Origin: Ardenticatenaceae bacterium
GTDB taxonomy: Bacteria > Chloroflexota > Anaerolineae > Promineifilales > Promineifilaceae
DNA length: 64,000 nt
Reading direction: 5' to 3'
NCBI GenBank assembly: GCA_020634375.1
Contig: JACKBX010000009.1
Span: 248,001 to 312,000 of the forward strand
Shown: positions 30,790 through 41,613 of the stretch, piece after piece
How positions within the stretch are numbered: position 1 is the stretch's first letter
Layout of the letters: each line of letters begins with the position of its first letter
The notes under the pieces: model-generated
Told to the model about the DNA's origin: nothing
What the model saw: the letters and a program-made list of their open reading frames with translations, nothing else
Databases searched by the model: none
Made by a program: the position numbers and the translations under genes

Positions 30790-33700
30790 CTATGAGACAG
30801 TGGTTTCCGGTTCATCTTGCACCTCTGGCTTATCCAGGTGGATGACAGCTTTACGCCCAAGCGTCCGGCCGATTTCTTGCACAGCCATACGCATAATTGT
30901 TTCGACATCGGCAGACCCACGAACACGAGCGGTAATTTCGCGGAGCATTTGTTCTCGGCGGGCACGCTGTGTTGTTTCTTCTAGCAAGCGAATATTCTGC
31001 AGGGTAACGGCCGCCTGCCCTGCAAGTGTTTGTAGGCGACGTGCTTCCTCCTTGCGGGGAGACATGGTTTGTGCGAAGAAAAAGCCAATATATCCAATTC
31101 GCCGCCCGGCTACCAGCAGTGGGACAAAAATAGCGCTATGAACATTTGCAGTGCCTTTGATTGCTCTTTTTGTTTGTTCGTCCAGATTGGGTGCAGCATC
31201 AATATCGGGAATGATGCTCAACGAATCTGTTGCCAACAAGGCAGGAGCTGAAGGTATATCGCTTATTGAGTAGGTAGTTGGCAAATTTTGGTCTTCAGGA
31301 TTCGTTACCCACCGGCTTAGGATTTCAATGCGCTTTGGCGGTTGCCCACCAAGTACCCAGGGATGATCAAAATAGCCTATATTGATAACGTCTGCACGCC
31401 TGCCAATCTCGCTATGTTGTCGAATCACGTCGAGGACGCCCTGGTAGGATTGGGCTGCATTAAGGGCGGCGCTGGCTGTGTACAGGTTCTCGGTGTCGCG
31501 CAGTGCATCTTGCTGGGCGAGTTGGGCGCGACGTGTAGCAACAACGGCCGAAACAGGCTCGATTAACTGTTCAAGCAAGAAGAGTTCAGAGTCTGTAAAC
31601 GTATGTGGCTGTGACCAGTGTAAGGTGAGGTTGCCTTGCCAACGACCACCACTAAGTAACGGCAGAACGGCCGTTGCCTGATGCCCAAGTTGTTCTGCCT
31701 CTTCCCGTATTGCAGCGTCCAGGCGTTCATCTGTTTTTACATTTGGAATGAGCAGAGGTTTACCTGGCTGACCAATCCATAAATGTGTCAGAGGATGTGC
31801 GTGCAAGTCGGCAGGATGCCCCAAACGCTCATCTTGCACAAATCCTTCTTCCCTCCAATTTGCCACCATTGTTATGGTAGCAGGCTGCCCAGATTCATCC
31901 GTATCCAGATAATTCAGAGTCATGGCAAACAAGTCTTGGCTGTGTTGCAAACCGGGTGACAGCGCATCAATAATATTCTTTTCCGAAACAGCTTGTGATA
32001 ATGCTGTTTCCACGTAAGACAACATTTGTAGTTGCGCGGCACGCTGTTGAGTCTCTGTGAACAGGCGTACATTTTCCAACGCCACTGATAGGTAACTGGC
32101 GATACCACTAAGCAAATTCACGTCTGCTTGTGAGTATGCATCGTGTTGGTAGCTTTGGGCTGCCAGCACCCCAATCGTGCGCAGCCCGGCAATCAGGGGG
32201 ACAAAGATCAGGGAGACAGCAAAGTGCGGTGCTGTAGGGCTGCCAATAATGCGTGTCTGGTTTTGTTGGAGTGCGTTTGCTTCCTCTTGGGTTAAATGGA
32301 CGAGTAAAGGCTCTCCAGATTGGATAACTTGTAGACTGTAGCTGTCGGGCGCGAGGGGAGTGCCGTATTGTTCACTTCGTAAATCCCCTTCATAAATGAC
32401 GGGGTAGTCCAAAGTGTTTGTTATGGCATCGTGAAAACCTACAAAGAAGGTGTCTGTTTGGATGGTGCGCTTGACTTGTTCGTAGGTCACTTCCAGAAGG
32501 CGCTCACGCTCAAGATATTGTGATAGAGTCTGGGAAACCTCGTTGATTGCGGCCAATTGTTCAGCACGAGATTGTGTTTCGCCAAATAGTAGTTGGTTGG
32601 AGATGGATATTGCTGCCTGTCCGGCAAGAGCCGTTAGACGCCGTATTTCTTCTTCTGGGAAACGAGTTAATTCTTGCCAAATTGCGTTGATGTAACCAAC
32701 CCATTGCCCACCCAATACTAGAGGGAGGAAAAGTGTGCTTTTTGCTCCAAATAGTTTGGTATACAGTTGGCGTGTGTTCTCGTCTAGCCCTGGCATGTTT
32801 TCCAGGTCTTCGATGAGCGTGGGTCTGTCTGGATGCAGAACTGTGTAAGCGATAGGGAATTCTGCAACCCGGTAGCGGTCGCGTACTGCTCCGGTGGGCA
32901 GCTCGCTGTAGCGGGAGAGTACACCGATCCATTCTGGTGGTTGGTCGGGCAGCCAGGCTGTGTCAAAGTAGTTCAGGCTGATGTTTTGTGCGCCCTGCCC
33001 TAAGATGGTGTGTTTGCGCAGTACGGCGAGAATGTCATCGTAGGACTGGGCGGCATTTAGATCGGCGCTGGCTTCATAGAGAGCGGCCGTTTCGCCCAGC
33101 GCTTCTTGGGTTTGATCAAACAGGCGTTGGGTTTCTAGGGTGGAGGCCAATAAGACTGCAACCTGGCGGATGAGGTTTTCATCATTTTGTGTGAATGTGC
33201 CAGTTTGTCGCCCTATGTTCAGGGTTCCAATGACGCGGTTGCTCGTAACCAGAGGCGCGATAATCATGGAGTGCCATGTGCTTTCATTGTCTGGAGTGGC
33301 ATGTTGTGTGATGACGCGCTGTTGTTGTACGGCCGTTGCCAATGCCGGTTCTTCTGCAAGCGATAATATGGTGCCAACGGCCGTTTCCTCATCTTCACCA
33401 CTGACAGCCATAATGGTGACGCCATCACCTGCCGCATTTAGCGAAGTGACGGACACTCGGTCTCCACCAGCAATGCGCAGCGTTTGCGCGGTTGCAATTT
33501 GGAAGATAGCTTGCACATCCTCCGATTCATTCAATGCCGTTGCCATTTCATTGAGCGCGGCCAACCGTTTTGCTTGTTCTTCCGATTGGGCCAGCGCTCG
33601 TTCTGTTTGTTCAGAAAGACGCAAGTTTTCAATATGGGCGCTCAACTGTTCGGCAACAGCCGCCATAATTTCGGCTGCTTCTTCATCCAGCACATCTTCT

Positions 33701-36700
33701 TCCAGTGCAGTTTGCTCATTGAGCACGGCTAGACGGCCAATAGGTTCTCCGTGTACTGTGAGCGTTCTTGAGAGAAGCCCTTGTCCGTTGCCATTTTGTT
33801 TCGTGGGCAATAGTTCTTGCCCCTCCACGCCGGAGAGGGGCAGGGGAGTGTCTTGCCGCAAATCATATACGTAGCCTGCTTCCTGTTCTTGCACTTCTTC
33901 TTGCTGTGTCAGGTATTCTTCCCACCCTTCGCGGGTTAGTCGTCTTGTCAGGTCATTCAATTCATCTACAGCGCGTTGTGCCTGAGTGTAAGAACGAGCA
34001 TTTTCCAGAGCGATGGCAACCTGGGCCGCCAATGTCAGGTAAATGGATATGTCGCCTGCTGCGAAGTGTTCAACTTGCTCAGCTTGCACGTCCAAAACCC
34101 CGATCAGATTGTCACCGGCAACCATAGGAACAGCCATTTCTGCACGCGTGTTGGGCAATAAGGGGTTGGGCAAGAAGTCGGGGTTTACACGCACATCGTT
34201 GACGACCACACCATCTCGCTGACGGGCAGCGCGGGCAACCAGGGAACGACGGCGGGAGAGGGGGATGGCATGGCCTTCATTGACCATTTGCTTCCCTATT
34301 TCGCCAGCCCCAGCAGTTAGTACCAATCGCTCTCCGGTAGGATCGAGTAGGTAGATGTGGGCATGGTAAAGGTCAAATCGCTCTTTGGTGAGGTTAACAA
34401 CGTCTTGTAGAATTTGTTGAGCGTCGAGTGTGGTGGCAACGGCCGTTGCCACTTCTGCCACCGTCTGCAATTCACGGGCCTGTTTTGTCAACCGTTCTTG
34501 TACGCGTTTACGTTCTGCAATGCTGCGCTTAATGGCAACGTAATGTGTAGTTTCCTCCCCGGTTACAGACACCGGTGTGATAGACATTTCTTCGGGATAG
34601 AGCACGCCATCTTTCCGACGATTCACGATCTCCCCTTGCCAGGTTTCTCCTTTTGTCAGCGTTCCCCACATATTCTTATAAAATGCTTCACCATGAGCGC
34701 CAGATTTTAAGACGCGTGGATTGTTGCCCAGTGCTTCCTCATAAGTGTATTGAGTCAGCCGCGTGAATGCGGGGTTGATCCATTGAATAGTTCCTCTGCG
34801 GTCCGTGATGGCAATACCATCCACAGCCGCTTCCAGAGCCGCTCTCTGCAAGTTGAGCAATTCTTCAGCTTCTTTGCCTTCTGTTACATCGCGGCTGTAA
34901 GCCACAACGCCTTGTGGCGTCCCATCTTCACCGCGAAGGAGCTGTGCCCGGCGGTGGACATACCGAATTTGACCCTCTTTGTTGACAAATTGGATCTCAC
35001 GTTCGGCAGAGCCTTCTGCTAGTAGAACGGAGAATATCTTGGGGAAGAGTGCCTTGCTTTCTGGTGTGAAAAACTCGGTGATGTGCTTGCCTATCAGTTC
35101 GTCTCGTTCGTAACCAAGTATCTTGGCAAAGCCAGGATTGCAATTCACGATGATTCCCTTGGAATCAAGCACTTCGATCGCATCGGCGGCGTTGACAAAG
35201 AGGCTTTCGTATTCTTCCTGGGCGTGACGTAGGGCTTGTTCGGCTAGGTAACGCTCTGTGATGTCTTGGCCTGTGCCGTAGATGCGGGTGGTACGGCCGT
35301 CTTCATCCCGTTCCCCTCTCATCGTCACCAACGCATACCCCATCTCGCCGTCACCCCGGAAAAACCGGTATCCCATGCGAATCTGGTAATCTGGATCCGA
35401 TGACCTATAAGCCTTCATCAAATTCTCTTCTACGATTGCAATATCATCAGGATGAATAAACTTAGTATTATAAACATCAACCGGCATCTGGTAGCCGCCC
35501 TCTGCCTCAGGCGTTGTATGTAAAATATCAAAAATCTGGTCCGTAAAAAGGAATGTTTGCGTGGCGACATCAAATTCCCAATAACCTAGATGGGCAATGT
35601 TTTGTGCTTCTCGTAGCTGCGCTTCATTTTGGCGCAAAGTCTCTTCTGCCTCTCGCCGCTCTGTAATATCTGAATGCGAGCCAGCCATGTGCAATGGCAC
35701 ACCATCTTCATTCCGCGTTGCCGCACCACGCATAAGCATCCAACGATAAGAACCATCTTTATGCTGCATGCGTAGTTCTAATTCAAGCGAGGGCAATTTC
35801 TCGTCCAGATAATCGGCAATGGTTTGCATCACCTGGTCATGATCATCTGCATGTATCCGGCTTTCAAACTCATTGAAATGATCGGTAATCTCGGCAAGCG
35901 TGTAACCAAGCATTTCCTTCCAGCGCGGCGAGAAATACATCTCATTCGTGCGAATATCCCAGTCCCAAATACCATCGTGTGAACCTTCTACAGCTAATGC
36001 GAAACGGCGTTCGCTTTCTCGTAATGCTTGTTCAGAACGCTCCCGTTCAGTAAACAGCGTCGCGTTTTCGATAGCGACAGCCAACTGCCCTGCCAATGCC
36101 TGGAAAGCAGGCAAGGTTTCTTCAGATAATTCGTGGGGTTTGTCGCTTTGCATGTCCAATACACCGAGAACACGCTGCCCGGAAATTAGAGGAACCGCCA
36201 TTTCTGATCGTGTGTTGGGAAGTAGCGGATTGGGGCGGAATAAATCACTGGCATGGGTATCTGCCACGATGACAGCTTTTTGATTGCTTACCGCCTGACT
36301 GTTGATGGACACGCCATCCAGGTTAAGAACGTGTTTTTGCTGGAGTAAAGTTTTACCGGTGCTGCCTGTACCGGCTTGCAATACAAGCTGCTGTTTTTCC
36401 TGATCAACTAAATAGATTTGGGTGTAATACAGCTCGAAGCGATTGCGAATGCGGTTGACTGCGTTGACAAGCAGCGCGTCAATATCTTGAACTTCAGATA
36501 GAACACGGCCGACCTCTGCTGATAGTTCCAGGTCTTGTGTGCGGGCTGCCACGCGCTCTTCCAGGCTGTCAATTAACTCGCGCAGCCGCGAAGTCATGGT
36601 GTTGAAGGCTCCTGCCAGGATGCCTAATTCATCTTTGCTAGTAATGGGAACTGTGCGGTTAATGTTGCCGGCAGCGATTGCTTCTGCTGCTGTGGTTAAC

Positions 36701-37680
36701 TCGCCTACCGGGCGAAGGGAACGCGTGACAATTGTGCCTAGCCCAATGCCAACCACTACCAGGGCTATAAGGGTTGAAATGACAAAGGTGATGCCTTTTT
36801 GTGTTTGCGCCTGGATGAAGCCGGTGCGGTCGGTCATAATGTCGATGGTGCCGATAATGGTGCCGGAGAAGTCACGCAAGGGGGCGGTGTAGTATGAGTA
36901 GTTCTGCCCCGATGCATTGACACGCCGTGTGAAGGCGGGGGTGCCGTTTAGAGCCTGGTTGTAAGCGTTGGCGGGGGCGAAATAGGGGTTTTCCAGAGTG
37001 GAGTATAGCAGCAGTAGGTTGCTGGTTGGGCCGGGATCGGCTGCTGCTTCATCGAATGTGGCTACTTCGGCAAGGTCTTGCCGCAGCAGGATTTGCCAAT
37101 CGCTGCCGATGCCGCTCTTGAGTTGGTTGAGCAGATTTTGGTCAATGCTGAGGCCGAACTCGACTGTGCCAATGTGCTGCCCTTCGTATTGTACGGGTAC
37201 AACACCGCGAATACCCAAACCTGCGCGACCAATTTCTGGGCCGGAAACGGGTTGTTGGGTGGCGTTGGCTTGTAGAACGGTATTGCGGAAGGCGGACAGG
37301 TCATCATCAAAACGGTCTAGTTGATGCAGTCGTAAGAAGGAGGTTGCTGGGGGCAGGTGGTATTGGTATTGGACAATGCCGAATTCTTTTTGCAGGGTTA
37401 GGAATGCGGGCAAGGTGAGGTCGGTGAGCCGCTGCCGGTCATGGGCGGCGAATGCGGCTTGAATCTCTGGATTGTTTGCGGCTTCGGTTGCCAGGGCAAC
37501 GGAGAAGTTTTCTAGTGATTGCAGGCGATTGTTGAAGATGCCGTACAATGTTGCCATGTTTTCTTCTTCTGTTGCACTGGCTCTGTAGGCGTCGATCCCG
37601 GTTTGCAGGGCTAGTAAGCCTATGAGGGAGACGGCCAGAAATATTAGGGTGGGTATCAGCAGTTTGCGGGTGATGGTCAT
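30790..37680 (-). CDS. Giant dCACHE-HAMP-PAS-GAF membrane receptor without output domain
   Basis: 2296 residues. Transmembrane helix 1 at about 7-27, an extracytoplasmic double-CACHE sensor (about 30-290; HLPPATSFLRLHQLDRFDDD is typical of the dCache_3 group), helix 2 at about 295-318, then a HAMP linker to about 370. The cytoplasmic part holds GAF 1 (about 390-540), four PAS domains (about 555-1060, each ending in an ITER-like hinge), GAF 2 (1070-1230), a TREGW half-GAF module (1240-1360), five further GAF domains (1374-2232) and the conserved 45-residue C-terminal tail (2235-2280). No kinase, cyclase, EAL, PP2C or methyl-accepting region was found on reading to the stop. Overlaps the upstream gene by ATGA. 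Probably presents many ligand-binding domains to the kinase encoded next. Confidence 0.9.
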   Translation of the reverse strand: MTITRKLLIPTLIFLAVSLIGLLALQTGIDAYRASATEEENMATLYGIFNNRLQSLENFSVALATEAANNPEIQAAFAAHDRQRLTDLTLPAFLTLQKEFGIVQYQYHLPPATSFLRLHQLDRFDDDLSAFRNTVLQANATQQPVSGPEIGRAGLGIRGVVPVQYEGQHIGTVEFGLSIDQNLLNQLKSGIGSDWQILLRQDLAEVATFDEAAADPGPTSNLLLLYSTLENPYFAPANAYNQALNGTPAFTRRVNASGQNYSYYTAPLRDFSGTIIGTIDIMTDRTGFIQAQTQKGITFVISTLIALVVVGIGLGTIVTRSLRPVGELTTAAEAIAAGNINRTVPITSKDELGILAGAFNTMTSRLRELIDSLEERVAARTQDLELSAEVGRVLSEVQDIDALLVNAVNRIRNRFELYYTQIYLVDQEKQQLVLQAGTGSTGKTLLQQKHVLNLDGVSINSQAVSNQKAVIVADTHASDLFRPNPLLPNTRSEMAVPLISGQRVLGVLDMQSDKPHELSEETLPAFQALAGQLAVAIENATLFTERERSEQALRESERRFALAVEGSHDGIWDWDIRTNEMYFSPRWKEMLGYTLAEITDHFNEFESRIHADDHDQVMQTIADYLDEKLPSLELELRMQHKDGSYRWMLMRGAATRNEDGVPLHMAGSHSDITERREAEETLRQNEAQLREAQNIAHLGYWEFDVATQTFLFTDQIFDILHTTPEAEGGYQMPVDVYNTKFIHPDDIAIVEENLMKAYRSSDPDYQIRMGYRFFRGDGEMGYALVTMRGERDEDGRTTRIYGTGQDITERYLAEQALRHAQEEYESLFVNAADAIEVLDSKGIIVNCNPGFAKILGYERDELIGKHITEFFTPESKALFPKIFSVLLAEGSAEREIQFVNKEGQIRYVHRRAQLLRGEDGTPQGVVAYSRDVTEGKEAEELLNLQRAALEAAVDGIAITDRRGTIQWINPAFTRLTQYTYEEALGNNPRVLKSGAHGEAFYKNMWGTLTKGETWQGEIVNRRKDGVLYPEEMSITPVSVTGEETTHYVAIKRSIAERKRVQERLTKQARELQTVAEVATAVATTLDAQQILQDVVNLTKERFDLYHAHIYLLDPTGERLVLTAGAGEIGKQMVNEGHAIPLSRRRSLVARAARQRDGVVVNDVRVNPDFLPNPLLPNTRAEMAVPMVAGDNLIGVLDVQAEQVEHFAAGDISIYLTLAAQVAIALENARSYTQAQRAVDELNDLTRRLTREGWEEYLTQQEEVQEQEAGYVYDLRQDTPLPLSGVEGQELLPTKQNGNGQGLLSRTLTVHGEPIGRLAVLNEQTALEEDVLDEEAAEIMAAVAEQLSAHIENLRLSEQTERALAQSEEQAKRLAALNEMATALNESEDVQAIFQIATAQTLRIAGGDRVSVTSLNAAGDGVTIMAVSGEDEETAVGTILSLAEEPALATAVQQQRVITQHATPDNESTWHSMIIAPLVTSNRVIGTLNIGRQTGTFTQNDENLIRQVAVLLASTLETQRLFDQTQEALGETAALYEASADLNAAQSYDDILAVLRKHTILGQGAQNISLNYFDTAWLPDQPPEWIGVLSRYSELPTGAVRDRYRVAEFPIAYTVLHPDRPTLIEDLENMPGLDENTRQLYTKLFGAKSTLFLPLVLGGQWVGYINAIWQELTRFPEEEIRRLTALAGQAAISISNQLLFGETQSRAEQLAAINEVSQTLSQYLERERLLEVTYEQVKRTIQTDTFFVGFHDAITNTLDYPVIYEGDLRSEQYGTPLAPDSYSLQVIQSGEPLLVHLTQEEANALQQNQTRIIGSPTAPHFAVSLIFVPLIAGLRTIGVLAAQSYQHDAYSQADVNLLSGIASYLSVALENVRLFTETQQRAAQLQMLSYVETALSQAVSEKNIIDALSPGLQHSQDLFAMTLNYLDTDESGQPATITMVANWREEGFVQDERLGHPADLHAHPLTHLWIGQPGKPLLIPNVKTDERLDAAIREEAEQLGHQATAVLPLLSGGRWQGNLTLHWSQPHTFTDSELFLLEQLIEPVSAVVATRRAQLAQQDALRDTENLYTASAALNAAQSYQGVLDVIRQHSEIGRRADVINIGYFDHPWVLGGQPPKRIEILSRWVTNPEDQNLPTTYSISDIPSAPALLATDSLSIIPDIDAAPNLDEQTKRAIKGTANVHSAIFVPLLVAGRRIGYIGFFFAQTMSPRKEEARRLQTLAGQAAVTLQNIRLLEETTQRARREQMLREITARVRGSADVETIMRMAVQEIGRTLGRKAVIHLDKPEVQDEPETTVS

Positions 37681-40600
37681 CGCTGAGTCCTCCTGCCGTT
37701 TTCATCTTGTGTTACTTGTAGATCAACAATTGCACGTTGTGCTTTTAATGCTTTGCCAAGTTCGGCAACGGCCGTTTGCATAGCACTGTGTACCGTTGGC
37801 GCACTTTGAATCTTCTGACTGATTGTGTTAATCAACGCTTCCCGTTCTGCACGACGCTGTGCATTAGCAAACAATTCTGCATTTTGCAGCGAGATAGCCA
37901 CCTGTGAAGCCAGCGTTGTAAAAATACGCACATCTTCGTCAGTGAAGCGGTCTGTGCGATCTCCTTGTACATCTAGCACACCAAATACCCGGTCGCCAGC
38001 CACCAACGGTACAGTCAATTCTGATCGCGTGCGTGGCATCATCTTGGAGGGTAAGAAAGATGGGTCTTGGCGCGTGTCATTGACCAAGATAGGTTGCCGT
38101 GTGCGGACTGTTCTTGCGACTAACGATTGTTCCTGACCGAGTGTGATGATTGAGGTATCAAACTCAACGCCCTCTGTTTCTGGCTGCCAACTGCTGGATG
38201 CCAACTGTAAGGCTTGATTTTCATGGTCTAACAGGAAAATGTTGCAATGATATATGTCATCAAATTGCTGTTTCGTCAAGCTGGTTACGGTATCCATAAA
38301 GGCTTGTCTATCCAGCAATGTGGAAGCAGTGGTACTGATTTCTGCCACTGCTTGTAATTCCTGTGCACGTTGGTCGAGCTGCTGGCGGCCTAGCTCCGTT
38401 TCTTCAAATAACCGGGCACGTTCTAACGCTTCTGCCACCTGTTCCGAGATTGACGTTAACAGGTTGCGTGTATCTAAGTCGATTGGATTCCCTAGTGGAT
38501 TTCGCGCCCCTAAGACACCTATCGTTTCGCCGCGAACTTGCATGGGGGAGACTGTGGTTGTTTCATCTGTTGTGTGTGTCATGCTGGTTGCCTGGCGTGC
38601 ACTTATAGGTAGGTCCTCGTCGGCTGCACCATGCAGTTCGTAGCGTGAGATTAAACGCAGGGAGTCCCCGTGAAAACGGTATCCTTGTACAGGACGATCT
38701 TTTGCGGCGAAGAATGCTTGCCATCCTTCATGCGTCATGGCTCGTTGCAATGCATTTACCTCTTGCAAGCGTTCTTCTAATGCAGATGCCAGCCGTCGCT
38801 GCGCTTCTTCAGCCTGTTTGCGTTCTGTGATGTCTGTGACACTGAATCGCAGCAAATGGCTGCGTTCATTGGGCAGTGGCACCAAACGTATTTCGCAAGG
38901 GAATTCGTGCCCGGATGAATTACGATGTACCCATTCAAATAGAGTTTCCTGGCCTGATAGAGATGCTTGAATCATTTCCATTGCTTTTTCGGAGGAAGGA
39001 CGGCCGTCCGGCTGGAATTCAGGACTTACATCACCAGGGCCAGTGTGCCTTAGTTGCTCCTGGGTTAACTCAAATAATTCTTCCGCGTTTGTGTTGCAGT
39101 TTTCAAATAAGCCAGTTTGCGTATTGAGCAATCCAATGGCGTCCGGGGCAAAATTCAAGATACCATAAATTTCTTCTTCTGCTTTACGGCGCTCCGTAAT
39201 GTCAATGGCATTGGTTGCCAGGAGTGATGGATTGCCCGCCTTGTCCCGTACTAAGAAGATACTTTGATCGAGCATAATTTGACGGCCGTCACGTCCCACC
39301 AGAGTGCGATCTCCACGCCACTTCCCCTCACGCATCACTTGAGGGATGATCGTTCCGGTAAGATAAGCACGCTCTTCCTCCTTAGTAAAAGAGATAATGG
39401 GCAGATCAACAACTTCATCCATGCTCTCATATCCCAACATCTCCAGACCTGTCTGGTTCATATAAGAAACCTTGCCATCGAGTTTTGCATTCGCTACAAA
39501 AGTCGGCGAATTCTCAATGACAGCAGCCTGTTGATTGATCGAGCTAAACGTGCGTGCATTTTGCAGTGCAACGGCTACCTGCCCTGCCAAAATCGTTTGT
39601 ATATTGACATCTTCAGTGGTGAAGTAGCCCGCCTTGTCCGATTGAATGTCCAATACACCTAGCAGTTCATCACCCACAATCATAGGCACGGCCATTTCAG
39701 AGCGTGTATCAGGTAGCAACGGATGAGGCAAAAAGCCCGGATCATCCAAAACATCATTGACGATCACACCCTGTCGTGTGCGGGCGGCCCGCGCAACCAA
39801 AGATTGCTCCTGACTCAAAGGAATGATACGACCTTGAGCAGTCATGGTACGTCCAGCTTCTCCCGCTCCTGCTGTTAGTATTAAATTTTGTAGGGGGGCA
39901 TCTAACAAGTAAATGTGTGCATGGTAGAGATTAAACTGCGTCTTTGTCAGGTTAACCACATTTTGAAGCAATTGTTGATCATCCAGAATTGTTGTGGCGA
40001 TAGCGCCCACTTGGGCAACCGCCTCTAGCTCAGATGCACGCTTAGCCATGGTGGCTTGAGCCTTGCGACGGGCATCAATATCTATCAATGTGGTGATAAT
40101 AGAGGGTTGTCCCTGATAGTTGATAATTCGAGCAGAGGCCAGCGCCCAAAATTGTTCGCCATCATTGCGTTTTAGGTGCAATTCATAATCCGAAACCTGC
40201 CCATCTTTCCGCAATGCCGCCAGGTATGCCTGACGATCTTGCGGGTTTGTATAGAAATCAGGTGTTGCTTGACCGATCAGGTTCTCTCGTTTTTCACGAA
40301 TTGCTTCGGCCAAAGGCTCATTGATGTAAGAGACTGTGCCATCCGCTATCTGCGATATAACCATCGGTACAGCCACTGATTCCAAGATTGTCTGTGCGTT
40401 TGCTTGCTCTTCGCGGAGGGAAACGGTGATTTGTTCTCGTTGGCTAAAGAGATCGGCGTTTTGCAGGGCCACAGCCAACTGTCCAGCCAGAGCTTTGAAC
40501 GCAGGTAGGTTTTCGTGACTTATGCCTTGCAATTCGTTGCTATGCAAATCGAGAACGCCAACAGCTTGCTCACCAATGAGAAGGGGGATTGCCATTTCAG

Positions 40601-41600
40601 AGAGTGTGAGAGGCAGCAGCGGATTAGGTCTAAAAAGGCCGCTTTCTTTTGTATTTGTAATGACGATCGCTTCTTTATCCACAAAGGCAGAACCGACGAC
40701 GGTTGTGGCTTCTGCCCGCAGCCGATGATTTTCTGCTAAGAGTGCTTGCCCGGCCCCACCGGTCCCCGCATACAGTTCCAGGTACTCATGGGGCTTGTCG
40801 GGTAGATAAATTTGCACGTAATAAAAATTGAAAGTTGTCTGAATAAGAGCCGTTGCCTGGTCAAGCAGTTCGTGTACATTGCGCAAAGAGGAGATGTTTT
40901 GAGCAATGTCGGCGGCCAGTACCAATTCTTGTGTCCGTTTAGCAACGCTATTTTCCAGAGAATTCTTTGTTTCCACCAGTTCGTTGTTGAGCTTGTGTGC
41001 TTCTGCTAATGCCTGGGCCAGGCTGCGTAGAAACAGGTTGAGGAGAACGATGATGGCAATAAATATAAAGGAGTAAGAGATATAGGTCAGGTAAATGTTG
41101 GAGCCAGCTAAGGGGTCTGGTAGAAATCCCCTGGCGTCTAACACTGTGCTGATGCCGCCAACGACTATGGTCAGGAATGTAATGGTGAGGGCAGAACGGC
41201 CGCTTAACAGCAAAGCGGCCGTTAGCATCACCAATACCGTGTTGGGGAAGGCGGTTGAATCGACTCCGCCATTGAAAATAACCAGCAGCATGTAGCCCAG
41301 CCACAAGCCATACACAAACACGCGGCTGCCCCACAGTGGTTCTCGGCGTCGTAGGAGTATTTGCGCCATAGTAGGGAACAGAATGAGCTGCCCCACACGC
41401 AAATATAGCCCAATAAACAACCTGACTGGCGAAGCGACAGCTATTTCCGTGCGGGCAGAGAAAATGCCCAGTGGGACGCTTACCAGGACAATAAGCAAAT
41501 AAGCAAGCGAGACAAAATTTAACAAATACGCTTGCCTGTTTTTGTCCGGATCGTTCGGAAAGGTGGGCGCTGCAAAGAATTGTTGGATGCGAGCAAACAT
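37677..41600 (-). CDS. Multi-TM GAF/PAS receptor without output domain (1307 residues)
   Basis: Start set at the ATG at 41600: AGGAG lies 8 bases upstream and the product then begins MFARIQQFFAAPTFPNDPDK, matching the N-termini of the next two receptors; the frame runs 90 bases further upstream, into the preceding gene. The N-terminal membrane module has about six helices (18-190). Then follow GAF (234-388), PAS (401-514), GAF (524-684), PAS (691-801), PAS (807-928), TREGW module (947-1068; THEGWQAF), GAF (1077-1244) and the shared tail (1248-1290; LINTISQKIQ ... ELGKALKAQRA). No catalytic output. Overlaps the following receptor gene by four bases. Confidence 0.9.
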   Translation of the reverse strand: MFARIQQFFAAPTFPNDPDKNRQAYLLNFVSLAYLLIVLVSVPLGIFSARTEIAVASPVRLFIGLYLRVGQLILFPTMAQILLRRREPLWGSRVFVYGLWLGYMLLVIFNGGVDSTAFPNTVLVMLTAALLLSGRSALTITFLTIVVGGISTVLDARGFLPDPLAGSNIYLTYISYSFIFIAIIVLLNLFLRSLAQALAEAHKLNNELVETKNSLENSVAKRTQELVLAADIAQNISSLRNVHELLDQATALIQTTFNFYYVQIYLPDKPHEYLELYAGTGGAGQALLAENHRLRAEATTVVGSAFVDKEAIVITNTKESGLFRPNPLLPLTLSEMAIPLLIGEQAVGVLDLHSNELQGISHENLPAFKALAGQLAVALQNADLFSQREQITVSLREEQANAQTILESVAVPMVISQIADGTVSYINEPLAEAIREKRENLIGQATPDFYTNPQDRQAYLAALRKDGQVSDYELHLKRNDGEQFWALASARIINYQGQPSIITTLIDIDARRKAQATMAKRASELEAVAQVGAIATTILDDQQLLQNVVNLTKTQFNLYHAHIYLLDAPLQNLILTAGAGEAGRTMTAQGRIIPLSQEQSLVARAARTRQGVIVNDVLDDPGFLPHPLLPDTRSEMAVPMIVGDELLGVLDIQSDKAGYFTTEDVNIQTILAGQVAVALQNARTFSSINQQAAVIENSPTFVANAKLDGKVSYMNQTGLEMLGYESMDEVVDLPIISFTKEEERAYLTGTIIPQVMREGKWRGDRTLVGRDGRQIMLDQSIFLVRDKAGNPSLLATNAIDITERRKAEEEIYGILNFAPDAIGLLNTQTGLFENCNTNAEELFELTQEQLRHTGPGDVSPEFQPDGRPSSEKAMEMIQASLSGQETLFEWVHRNSSGHEFPCEIRLVPLPNERSHLLRFSVTDITERKQAEEAQRRLASALEERLQEVNALQRAMTHEGWQAFFAAKDRPVQGYRFHGDSLRLISRYELHGAADEDLPISARQATSMTHTTDETTTVSPMQVRGETIGVLGARNPLGNPIDLDTRNLLTSISEQVAEALERARLFEETELGRQQLDQRAQELQAVAEISTTASTLLDRQAFMDTVTSLTKQQFDDIYHCNIFLLDHENQALQLASSSWQPETEGVEFDTSIITLGQEQSLVARTVRTRQPILVNDTRQDPSFLPSKMMPRTRSELTVPLVAGDRVFGVLDVQGDRTDRFTDEDVRIFTTLASQVAISLQNAELFANAQRRAEREALINTISQKIQSAPTVHSAMQTAVAELGKALKAQRAIVDLQVTQDENGRRTQR

Positions 41601-41613
41601 AGGCTTTCTCCTG